Assembly (NCBI RefSeq): GCF_003814875.1
Contig: NZ_RKQF01000001.1
Coordinates: 4,960,001-5,024,000, forward strand
Origin: Streptomyces sp. Ag109_O5-1
GTDB taxonomy: Bacteria > Actinomycetota > Actinomycetes > Streptomycetales > Streptomycetaceae
Direction: 5' to 3'
DNA: 64,000 bases
The notes under the pieces are model-generated. The model was given only the letters and a program-made list of their open reading frames with translations. It ran no database searches and was not told where the DNA came from. Positions 6,820 to 15,421 of the stretch are shown here, piece by piece. The position numbers and the translations under genes were made by a program. How positions within the stretch are numbered: the first letter of the stretch is position 1; each line of letters begins with the position of its first letter.

Positions 6820-9117
6820 ATGACCACCGCTCCTTGGCGCGACCCCGCACTGCCCGCCACCACCCGAGTCGACGACCTGCTCTCCCGGATGACCCTGGAG
6901 GAGAAGACCGCCCAGCTCTACGGCGTCTGGGTGGGCGCCGCGACGGACGGGGACGGAGTCGCACCGCTGCAACGCGAGATGACCGCGGACTACGACTGGA
7001 ACGAGCTGATCACGCTCGGCCTCGGCCAGCTGACCCGTTCCTTCGGCACCACCCCGGTGGCCCCGGCGCTGGGCGCGCGAGCACTGGCCCGCGCCCAGCG
7101 CCGGATCACCGCGGCCGGCCGCTTCTGCATCCCGGCGATCGCCCACGAGGAGTGCCTGGCCGGTTTCACCGCCTGGCAGGCCACGGCCTACCCGGTCCCG
7201 CTCGCCTGGGGCGCGGCCTTCGACCCGCCGCTGGTCGAGGAGCTGGGCCGGAGGATAGGTGAGGACCTGCGCTCGGTCGGCGTCCACCAGGGCCTGGCCC
7301 CCGTCCTGGACGTGGTCCGCGACCCGCGCTGGGGGCGGGTCGAGGAGACGATCGGCGAGGACCCGTACCTGGTGGGCACGATCGGCACGGCCTACGTCCG
7401 GGGTCTGGAATCCGCCGGGATCATCGCCACGCTCAAGCACTTCGCGGGCTACGCCTCCTCCGTCGGAGCGCGCAACCTGGCCCCGGTCCGGGCGGGCGTA
7501 CGGGAGTTCGCGGACGTCACCCTGCCCCCGTTCGAGATGGCTCTGCGCGAGGGCGGGGCCCGCTCGGTGATGGCGGCGTACAACGAGACCGACGGCGTGC
7601 CGGCGTCGGCGGACCCGCAGCTGCTGACCGAACTCCTCCGCGACGAATGGGGCTTCGAGGGCACGGTGGTCGCCGACTACTTCGGCATCGGCTTCCTGCA
7701 GTCCCTCCACCGGGTGGCCGGTACGGAGGCCGAGGCGGCCCATCTCGCCCTGGCGGCGGGCATCGACGTCGAACTGCCCACGCTGAAGTGCTACGGCCGT
7801 CCGCTCGTGGCGGCGGTCCGCGAGGGCACGGTCCCTGAGGCGCTGATCGACCGGGCGGCCCGCCGGGTCCTGCTCCAGAAGTGCGAGCTGGGCCTGCTGG
7901 ACGAGGACTGGGAGCCCGCGCAGGACGGCCCGGTCGACCTCGACTCGGCGGCGAACCGCGCCCTGGCCCGCCGCCTCGCGGAGGAGTCGGTGGTCCTGCT
8001 GGACAACCCCGACGGCGTACTCCCCCTCGCCCCCGACACCCGCATGGCGGTGGTGGGCCCCCGGGCCGCCGACGCGCTCGCCATGCTCGGCTGCTACTCC
8101 TTCCCGTCCCATGTCCTCACCCACCACCCCGAGGTGGACCTGGGCATCTCCATCCCCACGGTCCTGGACTCCCTCCGCACCGAACTCCCGGACGCGAAGG
8201 TGACGTTCGCCGAGGGCTGCGACGTCTCCGACCCCGACACGTCCGGCTTCGAGGAGGCGGTGGCCCGTGCCTCGGAGGCGGACGTGTGCGTGGCGGTGCT
8301 CGGCGACCGCGCGGGCCTGTTCGGGAGGGGCACGTCGGGCGAGGGCTGCGACGTGACGGACCTGGGGCTGCCGGGCGTCCAGGGCGACCTGCTGGACGCC
8401 CTCCTCGCGACCGGCGTCCCGGTCGTCCTCGTCCTCCTCACCGGGCGCCCGTACGCACTGGGCCGCTGGCACGGCCGGCTCGGCGCGGTGGTGCAGGCGT
8501 TCTTCCCCGGGGAGGAGGGCGGCCCGGCGGTGGCGGGAGTGCTGTCGGGCCGCGTCAACCCGTCGGGCCGCCTGCCGGTGAGCGTGCCGAGCGTGCCGGG
8601 GGGCCAGCCGTGGACCTACCTCCAGCCCCCACTGGGCCTCGCGGGCGAGGTCAGCAACCTGGACCCGACCCCGCTGTACCCCTTCGGGCACGGCCGCTCG
8701 TACACGACGTTCACGTGGGAGACGGTCTCCGGGAGCACGGCCGGGATCGGCACGGACGGTTCGTACGACGTGACGGTGACGGTCCGCAACACGGGCGAGC
8801 GGGCGGGCGCGGAGGTCGTCCAGCTGTACCTGCACGACCCGGTGGCGTCGGTGACCCGACCGGACGTCCGGCTGATCGGCTACCGGCGCGTGGACCTGCC
8901 CCCGGGTGAATCGAGGAGGGTGACCTTCCACTTCCACGCGGACCTGTCGGCGTTCACGGACCGGGAGGGGGCGCGGGTGGTCGAACCGGGCGCGCTGGAA
9001 CTGCGGGTGGCGGCGTCGAGCGCGGACGTCCGGGACACGGTGACGCTCCAACTGACGGGACCGGTACGACGTTTGGGTCCGGACCGGGTACTGCGCTGCG
9101 AGACGGAGATGACCTGA
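6820..9117 (+). CDS. GH3 family beta-glycosidase (probable beta-xylosidase or beta-glucosidase)
   Basis: The 765-residue protein has the three usual parts of the family: a TIM-barrel domain (about 15-320), an alpha/beta sandwich domain (about 380-600) and a fibronectin III-like domain (about 665-740). The predicted nucleophile is Asp286 in VVADYFG. The KHFAGY motif of the barrel and the GEGCDVTDLGLPGVQ stretch are present. No signal peptide is seen, so it probably acts on imported oligosaccharides in the cytoplasm. With the xylanase next door a beta-xylosidase role is likely, but GH3 substrates are hard to tell from sequence. The ATG at 6820 has GGGAG just upstream. Confidence 0.9.
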   Translation: MTTAPWRDPALPATTRVDDLLSRMTLEEKTAQLYGVWVGAATDGDGVAPLQREMTADYDWNELITLGLGQLTRSFGTTPVAPALGARALARAQRRITAAGRFCIPAIAHEECLAGFTAWQATAYPVPLAWGAAFDPPLVEELGRRIGEDLRSVGVHQGLAPVLDVVRDPRWGRVEETIGEDPYLVGTIGTAYVRGLESAGIIATLKHFAGYASSVGARNLAPVRAGVREFADVTLPPFEMALREGGARSVMAAYNETDGVPASADPQLLTELLRDEWGFEGTVVADYFGIGFLQSLHRVAGTEAEAAHLALAAGIDVELPTLKCYGRPLVAAVREGTVPEALIDRAARRVLLQKCELGLLDEDWEPAQDGPVDLDSAANRALARRLAEESVVLLDNPDGVLPLAPDTRMAVVGPRAADALAMLGCYSFPSHVLTHHPEVDLGISIPTVLDSLRTELPDAKVTFAEGCDVSDPDTSGFEEAVARASEADVCVAVLGDRAGLFGRGTSGEGCDVTDLGLPGVQGDLLDALLATGVPVVLVLLTGRPYALGRWHGRLGAVVQAFFPGEEGGPAVAGVLSGRVNPSGRLPVSVPSVPGGQPWTYLQPPLGLAGEVSNLDPTPLYPFGHGRSYTTFTWETVSGSTAGIGTDGSYDVTVTVRNTGERAGAEVVQLYLHDPVASVTRPDVRLIGYRRVDLPPGESRRVTFHFHADLSAFTDREGARVVEPGALELRVAASSADVRDTVTLQLTGPVRRLGPDRVLRCETEMT

Positions 9118-9202
9118 CCGTCTCGGAGTCCCCAGGGGTCAGGGCCTGCGAACGTAAAGCCACCGTTCGTTCGCTCAGGGTGACGGGGCGCGGCTCCGCT
9201 GT

Positions 9203-9692
9203 CTACGGCTTCCGGGAATGCGGCAGCGGTGGCGGGAACAACCCCCTCGGCCTGCGCAGCGCCTCCTCGTCACCGTCGGCCGATGCCTCGCCCGTCTCGA
9301 TCGCCTCGGTGAACGTGAGGCCCTGGCCGGTCAGGCGGAGGAACGCCTCCTCGCCGATCGTGACGGTCGCGTCGGGGTACTGGGCCGGACCGTGCACCGC
9401 CTCGACCGTCCCGTCGTCGATCCGGGCGTGGAACACCTCGTCGTCGACACGGAACTCGTACACCGCACGGAGCCCGGTCGCGGCCGCGGGATCGAAGCAG
9501 GAGCGTAGGCCGAGCACGGCCCAGCCCGGATGGAACACCTCGGTGCCGCGACGCTCACCCATCGCCCATTTGAGGCCCCAGCGGGCCAACTCCAGGATGG
9601 CGGGGCCGAGTTCTTCGCCGGCCGGGGTGAGGGCATAGGCGGGAGTCCGAGCCGGCGGCGGGAGTGTGATCTTGCGGGCGGAGGCCCTCACG
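9203..9692 (-). pseudogene. Remnant of a winged-helix (HxlR-like) regulator with SCP2-like C-terminus, 5' truncated
   Basis: The frame encodes the end of a regulator: the last strands of a winged helix (about TLPPPARTPAYALTPAG) followed by an effector domain of about 110 residues resembling sterol-carrier-like domains in such regulators. The N-terminal recognition helices are absent; upstream of about 9665 the homology stops and sequence of an ohr-like gene on the other strand begins. The gene therefore lost its 5' half in a deletion and should not be functional. Confidence 0.6.
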
Positions 9693-9801
9693 CGAACAGG
9701 CGACCGAACTGGCCAGGGCGGCCCACCAGGCCTGCCCGTACTCCGACGCCGCTCGCGGCAGCATCGATGTGGCCCTGACGGTCAACGGCACGCGGATCTG
9801 A
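9681..9801 (+). pseudogene. Remnant of an organic hydroperoxide resistance gene (ohr), 3' end only
   Basis: The last 32 codons before the TGA at 9799-9801 read ELARAAHQACPYSDAARG and then SIDVALTV, which is the C-terminal signature of Ohr (AHQVCPYS, RGNIDV). The cysteine of that motif is the second redox cysteine of the family. The first cysteine and the whole N-terminal half are missing. Upstream, EALTR (from 9681) and REQA (from 9691) are in different frames, as if two bases had been lost from a CG run. It abuts the truncated regulator head to head. Confidence 0.6.
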
Positions 9802-9825
9802 GAACACCACCCGGTCGCCGGACCG

Positions 9826-9852
9826 GGCGCCGGACGCAAGACGCCCGGCGCC
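9826..9852. terminator. Hairpin between the ohr remnant and the secreted-protein gene
   Basis: An 8-bp perfect stem (GGCGCCGG at 9826-9833, CCGGCGCC at 9845-9852) with an 11-base loop lies 16 bp beyond the stop of the secreted-protein gene and 25 bp beyond the ohr remnant. It could stop transcription from either side. There is no strong T run. Confidence 0.45.
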
Positions 9853-9867
9853 GCTCCGCCGAGGTTG

Positions 9868-11478
9868 TCAGCCGTGGCCGTGCGGACTGCCGTGGGCGTG
9901 GCAGTCGGAGAGCCGGAAGGAAGCGAGCCTGGTGTTCCAGTTTCCGGTGCCGTCGGCCGGCTGGTACTGGTTGGTGTACCAGAACGTGCAGTCGTCCACC
10001 GGGTCGATCGCCATGGAGGTGTAGTCGCCCCAGCGGTTGCTCCCGGTCTGGGAGCCCGCGCCGGTCCACACGGTGGTTTCGCGGAACGTCATCCGGTTCG
10101 GCGGGTCGTTCACCAGGCGTCCGGTGATGCGGATCGAGGGACGGGTCCGGGAGGACGACTGCGAGTATCCGAGGGCGATGTCGCCGTTCCTGTTCATGGC
10201 CGCGGAGCCCATCCACCGGTAGGTGGAGTCCGGGGCGTAGGTGTTCTGCTGGCGGACGACCGGCCAGCCCTTGCGCAGCCCCAGTTCGTACCAGCGCACG
10301 CCGACGCCGCCGCGGGCGTCGACCGCGTGGTTGACGACCAGGGACTCGTGGTCGCCGAAGTTGCGGTAGGCGAACCGGTACATCGGGGAGTAGGAGAGCG
10401 AGTCCAGTTTCTGGGCGGTGCCGGCCTGGGGGACGCACTGGGTGGGATCGGTGCTCGCGCAGGCCGGGGTGTAGGGGGCCACCCGCAGCCGGAACGGTCC
10501 CGCGAGGGTGGTGCGGTCGTGGTCCTTCCAGTCCACGTGGAACCGCCAGTACTGGAGGCTGTCGTGGGTGGGGCCGAGGTTGATCAGCAGGTTGGGCTCG
10601 CCCCGCGGGGGCGGGGTCGTGCCGTCGAGGTCCGAGCCGATCGGGATGGTCGCCGCCGGGACGTCGAAGCACTGCTGGTCGGCGTCGGCTCCGCGCAGCA
10701 TCCTCTTCCGGTCCCAGGCGCACGACTCGAAGAGCGAACCGGCCGCGGTGGCGTTCACGTAGTAGGCGTCCGGCCACACCGCGAACTTCGGGTGGTCGGG
10801 GAGGTTCCGGTACCCGAAGGCGTAGCGGTAGTACTGGCCGGTGGCGTCCTCGGTACGGGACACGGCCACGCACAGCCGGTTCGTGTTGGTCGCCACGTCG
10901 CTGGCGAACTGGTTGATGACCCAGCGGCGGGCCAGGGAGTCCCAGCGGACCTCGGGGTCCCCGAGGGCCTCGGTCGAGGCGTTCTCGCACGGTCCGCCGA
11001 AGCCTTTGAACAGGGTCTGGGTCGTGAGCGGTCCCAGCTGCGTGGCACCGGACTTGGAGTACACCGCGAGTTCGAAGTTGGTGATCTCCACGACCTGGCG
11101 GGAGCCCACCGAGGCGTTGGGGTCGGGCGGGGTGCCGCCGCCTTCCCGGATGCCGTCGAAATTGACGCCCAGCCGGATCCGGTCCCGGCCGCCGCCGGCC
11201 TTGGCGAGGGGCGGGTGCGTCGCCTTTCCGCGGGGCACGGCCCGAGGGGTGGACCGAAACATCCTGGATCTCTGCCACAGCTCCCGCAGCGGTGGCGAGG
11301 TGTCATGGTGCACCGCGGGGCCGGAGTCGGGGGACCGGGTGGCCCCCGCCCCCGTATGGAAGGCCGGTCTGGGCACGGTACCGGCGGCGGGCGTGGCGGA
11401 CCACGCCGGGGAGGCCGTCAGGGCCGCTCCCACCGAGGCGACGGCAACGATGGAACGCAAGGCGCGGGGTACGTGCAT
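9868..11478 (-). CDS. Secreted protein of unknown function with His-rich C-terminus
   Basis: The 536-residue precursor has a clear signal peptide (about 1-27, ending SPAWSA). The mature part has scattered tryptophans and short repeated aromatic strands (YRYAFGYRNLPDHPKF, YRFAYRNFGDHESL, YRWMGSAAMNRNGDIALGYS) that suggest a beta-propeller-like extracellular protein; this is a guess from composition. The last ten residues (HAHGSPHGHG) are His-rich and could bind metal. I do not recognise a catalytic motif. The ATG at 11478 has GGAGG 4 bp upstream. No operon partner is evident. Confidence 0.75.
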   Translation of the reverse strand: MHVPRALRSIVAVASVGAALTASPAWSATPAAGTVPRPAFHTGAGATRSPDSGPAVHHDTSPPLRELWQRSRMFRSTPRAVPRGKATHPPLAKAGGGRDRIRLGVNFDGIREGGGTPPDPNASVGSRQVVEITNFELAVYSKSGATQLGPLTTQTLFKGFGGPCENASTEALGDPEVRWDSLARRWVINQFASDVATNTNRLCVAVSRTEDATGQYYRYAFGYRNLPDHPKFAVWPDAYYVNATAAGSLFESCAWDRKRMLRGADADQQCFDVPAATIPIGSDLDGTTPPPRGEPNLLINLGPTHDSLQYWRFHVDWKDHDRTTLAGPFRLRVAPYTPACASTDPTQCVPQAGTAQKLDSLSYSPMYRFAYRNFGDHESLVVNHAVDARGGVGVRWYELGLRKGWPVVRQQNTYAPDSTYRWMGSAAMNRNGDIALGYSQSSSRTRPSIRITGRLVNDPPNRMTFRETTVWTGAGSQTGSNRWGDYTSMAIDPVDDCTFWYTNQYQPADGTGNWNTRLASFRLSDCHAHGSPHGHG

Positions 11479-11700
11479 CTACCCTCCGGACGGGTCGGTG
11501 AGCCGACCCGTTCGGCCAAGTCGCGAAGCCACGCTACAAGGGCGGGCGGCTCACTGATGGTGTGGAAATCCAGTTATCCACCTCGCCCGTCCGGCGCTCG
11601 GCCGACCGACCTCGTGTCGGGTGCGGCTCAGCCTTTTGGCGCTGGCCGCGTGACGGCCGTCCGAGAACCCGCCGCTGCCCTCCAGGGCCCCCAGGGGCCT

Positions 11701-11964
11701 CTAGGGGGTGTCGCCCACCGACTCGAACCGCCACCGGTGCACCGGCCGGGTGACCAAGTCACCGGGTGGAGCGGGGAGTTCGGGGATGTCCGGGTCGTCG
11801 TACGACGCTTCCCACCAGGTGATCACCAGCACCCGGTCCTGCGGCGCACGGAAGGTCTCCCGGCGTACCGGCTCCACGGTGAGAGCCTGGCGCCGCGCCC
11901 AGGCCAGCAGCTCCTCGCCCCGGCCCTCCGTCGCCCGCGCCTCCCACATCAGCGCGACGGTCAC
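11701..11964 (-). CDS. Small conserved protein coupled to tsaD (possible dimeric alpha-beta barrel fold)
   Basis: The 87-residue product starts at a GTG that overlaps the tsaD stop codon in a GTGA junction, so it is probably translated by coupling with tsaD. The pattern (VTVALMWEARATEGRGEELL, then a basic stretch, VLVITWWEA and a C-terminal HRWRFE strand) recalls small monooxygenase-like ABM-fold proteins. No active site can be named. A role in tRNA modification is not implied beyond its position at the end of that operon. Confidence 0.7.
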   Translation of the reverse strand: MTVALMWEARATEGRGEELLAWARRQALTVEPVRRETFRAPQDRVLVITWWEASYDDPDIPELPAPPGDLVTRPVHRWRFESVGDTP

Positions 11965-13055
11965 GAGTAGAGGTTCTCCTTGCTGACCTCGTGCACGTGG
12001 TCGTGGTGGTGGCTGCCGGGGACGTGCGGGTCCGTCACCGGCAGGGAGCTGTCCGCCGAGAGGTCCCAGCCGGACGGGGTCCGGTTGCGCGCGACCATCT
12101 CCGCGCCGAGCGCGGCCACCATCGCGCCGTTGTCCGTGCACAACTTCATGCGAGGCACCCGGAGCCGGATACCGGCCGCCTCGCAACGTTCCTGGGCCAG
12201 CGCGCGCAGCCGGGAGTTGGCGGCCACACCGCCGCCGATCATCAGGTGGTCGACGCCCTCGTCGCGGCAGGCGCGGACGGCCTTGCGGGTCAGGACGTCG
12301 ACGACCGCTTCCTGGAAGGAGGCGGACACATCGCGGACCGGGACCTCCTCGCCCGCTGCCCGCTTGGCCTCGATCCAGCGGGCCACGGCGGTCTTCAGGC
12401 CGGAGAAGGAGAAGTCGTACGCCGGGTCGCGGGGGCCCGTCAGACCGCGCGGGAAGGCGATCGCCCGCGGGTCGCCCTCCTTCGCGTAGCGATCGATGAC
12501 CGGGCCGCCGGGGAAGCCCAGGTTCAGCACGCGGGCGATCTTGTCGAAGGCCTCGCCGGCCGCGTCGTCGATGGTCGCGCCGAGCGGTCGTACGTCGGAG
12601 GTGATGTCCGAGGACAGCAGGAGGGAGGAGTGGCCGCCGGAGACGAGCAGGGCCATCGTCGGCTCGGGGAGCGGGCCGTGTTCCAGCTGGTCGACGCAGA
12701 TGTGGGAGGCGAGGTGGTTCACGCCGTACAGGGGCTTGCCCATCGCGTACGCGTACGCCTTCGCCGCCGTGACGCCGACCAGCAGCGCGCCGGCCAGGCC
12801 GGGGCCGGCCGTGACCGCGATGCCGTCCAGGTCCTTGGCGCTCACGCCCGCGTCCTTCAGCGCCCGCTCGATGGTCGGGACCATCGCTTCGAGGTGGGCA
12901 CGGGAGGCGACCTCGGGGACGACTCCGCCGAAGCGGGCGTGCTCGTCGACGGACGAGGCGACGGCGTCGGCCAGCAGGGTGGTGCCCCGGACGATGCCTA
13001 CGCCGGTCTCGTCGCAGGAAGTCTCGATCCCCAGAACCAGGGGTTCGTCAGCCAT
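11961..13055 (-). CDS. tsaD: tRNA N6-adenosine threonylcarbamoyltransferase TsaD
   Basis: This 364-residue protein is the Kae1/Qri7 family subunit that transfers the threonylcarbamoyl group to A37 of ANN-decoding tRNAs. Visible motifs are the ASKHA-type N-terminus (LVLGIETSCDETGVGIV), the metal-binding HxxxH (NHLASH) and the MIGGGVAANSRLR glycine-rich nucleotide loop. It works in the cytoplasm with TsaB and TsaE, both encoded nearby. The ATG at 13055 overlaps the end of rimI by 8 bp. Length is normal for the family plus a short His-rich tail (HVPGSHHHDHVHE). Confidence 0.97.
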   Translation of the reverse strand: MADEPLVLGIETSCDETGVGIVRGTTLLADAVASSVDEHARFGGVVPEVASRAHLEAMVPTIERALKDAGVSAKDLDGIAVTAGPGLAGALLVGVTAAKAYAYAMGKPLYGVNHLASHICVDQLEHGPLPEPTMALLVSGGHSSLLLSSDITSDVRPLGATIDDAAGEAFDKIARVLNLGFPGGPVIDRYAKEGDPRAIAFPRGLTGPRDPAYDFSFSGLKTAVARWIEAKRAAGEEVPVRDVSASFQEAVVDVLTRKAVRACRDEGVDHLMIGGGVAANSRLRALAQERCEAAGIRLRVPRMKLCTDNGAMVAALGAEMVARNRTPSGWDLSADSSLPVTDPHVPGSHHHDHVHEVSKENLYS

Positions 13056-13590
13056 TGATCTCGGTTCCTTGTTCGGAGGTGGATCCGCCGGTGGAGCCAC
13101 TGTCGGGTTTCGCGGTCAGGCGCATCACCAGGGCGTCCACGTTCCCCGGCTGGTAGTAGCCGCGTCTGAACCCGATGGGCTCGAAGCCGAACCGCTCGTA
13201 GAGCTTCTGGGCGCGGATGTTGTCGACCCGGCACTCGAGCATGACCTCGGCGCATTCGAAGGCGGTCGCGGCCCGCAGCAGTTCGGTGAGGAGCTCGCCG
13301 CCGAGCCCGGTGCCCCACTGGTCACGGCGTACGGCGATGGTCTGGATGTCGCCCACCGCTTCGGAGCCGCTGTCGGACGCGGCGCCCTGGGCGGCCAGCC
13401 CCGCGTACCCCACGACCTGGTCGTCCTCGAGGGCGACGACGTAGCGCCGGCTCGCCCCGGGTCCTCTCGCGTGCGCCAGCTCGGACCAGAACATGCCCCG
13501 CGACCAGGCGTCCTCGGGGAACAGGTCCTTCTCCAGCTCCAGGACCCGGTCGATGTCCCACCAGCGCATCTCGCGCAGTTGTGCGGTCAC
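13048..13590 (-). CDS. rimI: Ribosomal-protein-alanine N-acetyltransferase RimI
   Basis: The 180-residue protein is a GNAT acetyltransferase with the acetyl-CoA loop (RRDQWGTGLGGELL) and the MLECRVDNIRAQKLYERFGF motif typical of RimI. The classical substrate is the N-terminal alanine of S18. Its place between tsaB and tsaD is conserved in many actinobacteria. The GTG at 13590 overlaps the tsaB stop (GTGA), so tsaB, rimI, tsaD and the following small gene form one coupled operon. The last about 25 residues (Gly/Ser/Thr-rich) are an unstructured tail. Confidence 0.92.
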   Translation of the reverse strand: MTAQLREMRWWDIDRVLELEKDLFPEDAWSRGMFWSELAHARGPGASRRYVVALEDDQVVGYAGLAAQGAASDSGSEAVGDIQTIAVRRDQWGTGLGGELLTELLRAATAFECAEVMLECRVDNIRAQKLYERFGFEPIGFRRGYYQPGNVDALVMRLTAKPDSGSTGGSTSEQGTEING

Positions 13591-14243
13591 TTGGGCGTGA
13601 CCACCTTGTAGTTCTTGGGCACCTGGGCGTCCGGGCGGCGCAGGTACAGCGGCCGGGGCGCGGGCAGTTCCCCGCCCGCGGCCAGCCTCTCGGCGGCGAG
13701 GGACGCCAGGGCCGCGGCGGAGACGTGCTCGGGTTCGTGCACGACGGGGAAGGTGTCGGGGTAGAGGAGCGCCCCGGCCCCGACCGCGGGCAGCCCCGCG
13801 ACCTTCTCGGCGATGTCCGCCGGCCTGTCCACGGCCGGTTCCGTGAGCCGGGTGCGCGAGTCGGCGTACGTCGCCCAGTAGACCTCTTTGCGACGGGCGT
13901 CGGTGGCCACGACGAACGGGCCCTTCTCGATGTCGGCCGCGTAGGCCAGCGCGTCGAGCGTGCACAGGCCGTGCACGGGCACGCCCAGCGCGAGTCCGAA
14001 GGTGTCGGCGGTCATCAGACCGACCCGCAGGCCGGTGTAGGGGCCGGGACCGATGCCTACGGCGATCCCGGTGACGGCGTCCAGCTTGACCCCGGCCTCG
14101 GCGAGGACGCGGTCGACGGCCGGCAGCAGCAGCTCGCCGTGCCGGCGTGCGTCCACCTGGCTCGACGAGGCGATGACGGCCGCACCGTCGTGCAGGGCGA
14201 CGGTGACGGCGGGGGTGGCGGTATCCAGAGCGAGCAAGAGCAC
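13587..14243 (-). CDS. tsaB: t6A synthesis protein TsaB
   Basis: The 218-residue protein begins LLLALDTATPAVTVAL, the ASKHA-fold start of TsaB, and has the GIGPGPYTGLRVGL motif. TsaB is the non-catalytic partner that activates TsaD and recruits TsaE. It lacks the metal-binding histidines of TsaD, as expected. The start is a GTG at 14243. The gene opens a tightly coupled operon with rimI and tsaD; tsaE is a separate unit about 1.2 kb to the right. Confidence 0.95.
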   Translation of the reverse strand: MLLLALDTATPAVTVALHDGAAVIASSSQVDARRHGELLLPAVDRVLAEAGVKLDAVTGIAVGIGPGPYTGLRVGLMTADTFGLALGVPVHGLCTLDALAYAADIEKGPFVVATDARRKEVYWATYADSRTRLTEPAVDRPADIAEKVAGLPAVGAGALLYPDTFPVVHEPEHVSAAALASLAAERLAAGGELPAPRPLYLRRPDAQVPKNYKVVTPK

Positions 14244-14403
14244 GCGAACAGCCTACGGCTCCGGCGCCGCGAGCACGGCCGCCAGGGACGGACGGTCACC
14301 GACTGCTACGGTCTGTACGTAGTACGACATATACGGCTGGACACACAGCTACACACACGACCAGACGCACGGTTGGACATACGGCGAGTCAGAGGTGGCG
14401 CAC

Positions 14404-14976
14404 GTGGCAGGGACCAGCTCGGGAATCGTGGCCGGCCTCACCGCGGCGGCCGTCGGGGCGGTCGGCCTCCTCGCCTACCAGGCCTCGGCCACCGTCCCGC
14501 CCGGCCTCGGCGGCAGGCCGGCGGCGAGTGGTATGCCCGGAGCACCGGGAGCATCGGCGTCCAAGGCCCCCCGCGACCACCGCCACCCCACCGCCCTGCC
14601 GGGCGCCTCCGGAACAGGTGAACGAGTGGTGTACTCGGTGGACGACGACCGGGTGTGGCTCGTCAACGAGCACAACCGCGTGGAGCGCACCTTCAAGGTG
14701 AAGCCCGGCACCCTCGACCCGGCCCTCGGCGCCTACTGGGTGACGTCCCGCGCCAAGGCCGTGACGGGCACGGACGGCCTCCCCGTCGAACACGTCGTCC
14801 GCTTCACCACGACGAAGGACGGCATGGCGATCGGCTTCAGCGCGCCCACCGCGAACGCGGCCACGGAACCCCCCGACCCGACGGTGCCGACGGGCGGCAT
14901 CCGCGAGACCCGCCGCGACGGCGACGCGACCTGGAAGTTCGCGACGATCGGCGTGAAGGTGATCGTGGTCCGCTGA
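14404..14976 (+). CDS. Membrane-anchored or secreted protein with a YkuD-like N-terminal half, no catalytic motif
   Basis: The 190-residue product has a hydrophobic N-terminus (GIVAGLTAAAVGAVGLLAY) followed by a Gly/Ala/Pro linker. The segment VVYSVDDDRVWLVNEHNRV and the GALDP-like turn before a YWVTSRAK strand resemble the first strands of L,D-transpeptidase (YkuD) domains. The HG...SxGCxR active-site motif is absent, so it is not an active transpeptidase as it stands. Starts at 14395 and 14404 are both GTG; the latter has AGAGGTGG in better position. It is divergent from tsaB. Confidence 0.65.
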   Translation: MAGTSSGIVAGLTAAAVGAVGLLAYQASATVPPGLGGRPAASGMPGAPGASASKAPRDHRHPTALPGASGTGERVVYSVDDDRVWLVNEHNRVERTFKVKPGTLDPALGAYWVTSRAKAVTGTDGLPVEHVVRFTTTKDGMAIGFSAPTANAATEPPDPTVPTGGIRETRRDGDATWKFATIGVKVIVVR

Positions 14977-14991
14977 GCGCCCCGCGAGTCG

Positions 14992-15073
14992 AGCGCCCCG
15001 TAGGGGCGCTGGGGGTACCCCCAGCCGAAGGCTGGGGGAGGAACTGCGCGACCAGCCCCCACCCACCCGCAGC
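14992..15073 (+). repeat. Dispersed intergenic repeat, copy A (long form)
   Basis: The element starts with a hairpin GCGCCCC-GTA-GGGGCGC, continues with a second block made of TGGGGGTACCCCCA and CCAGCC-GAA-GGCTGG dyads, then GAACTGCGCGACCAGCC and an end like CACCCGCAGC. The same modules recur at six other places in this window. It lies just 3' of the preceding plus-strand gene. Confidence 0.85.
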
Positions 15074-15098
15074 TCACCACGGACCGGTCGGCCCCTGC

Positions 15099-15260
15099 CT
15101 ACGCAGCCTTACGGCCCTGCTCAACCGGCCTCACCGGCAACTCCGGCGCTCTCGGCGGTCGGGACACCGCGTCAGCGGCCGCACAGGCCGCCAGAAGCTC
15201 ACGCATGGAAACCCCGGCCGCCACAACCGGCGGCCGCTCCGGGCACGGACCCGCGGACAT
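15099..15260 (-). CDS. Small protein (53 aa) behind a perfect palindrome
   Basis: A 53-codon frame starting MSAGPCPERPPVV is preceded by a perfect AGGAGG ribosome site with a 5-base spacer, strong evidence that it is translated. The peptide has two cysteine spots (PCPE and LLAACAAAD) and an Ala-rich helix followed by a Pro/Arg tail. I do not recognise a function. A 24-bp palindrome lies 28 bp upstream of the ATG, where a repressor could cover the transcription start. Its stop sits 25 bp from repeat copy A. Confidence 0.6.
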   Translation of the reverse strand: MSAGPCPERPPVVAAGVSMRELLAACAAADAVSRPPRAPELPVRPVEQGRKAA

Positions 15261-15287
15261 GGGCGCCTCCTGAGGTACGGGGGCGGA

Positions 15288-15311
15288 CGTAGTTAGGTAC
15301 ACCTAACTACG
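15288..15311 (-). promoter_or_regulatory. 24-bp perfect palindrome upstream of the 53-aa gene
   Basis: Eleven-base arms (CGTAGTTAGGT and its complement) flank two central bases. TTAGG and CCTAA half-sites recall DtxR/IdeR-type iron boxes, but here they are 4 bp apart rather than the usual 9, so it does not fit that consensus. A regulator site for the small gene is the simplest reading. Confidence 0.6.
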
Positions 15312-15421
15312 GACTGGATACCATGTGACCACGCCCGATACGTCCGGCGCAATATCTTGCCGACGCCTTGTCGGAATGTTCACGAGGTCCTCAGCCCGCA
15401 CCCGACGCTCCCTCAGGCACC

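Noticed and set aside
5602..9051. A minus-strand frame of over 1100 codons across the GH3 gene
   Set aside because: Only its last part is the LacI regulator. The rest is antisense to the GH3 gene, an effect of high GC content, and has no domain content.
15288..15311. Classical DmdR/IdeR iron box
   Set aside because: TTAGG and CCTAA are 4 bp apart rather than 9, so it is listed only as an unassigned palindrome.
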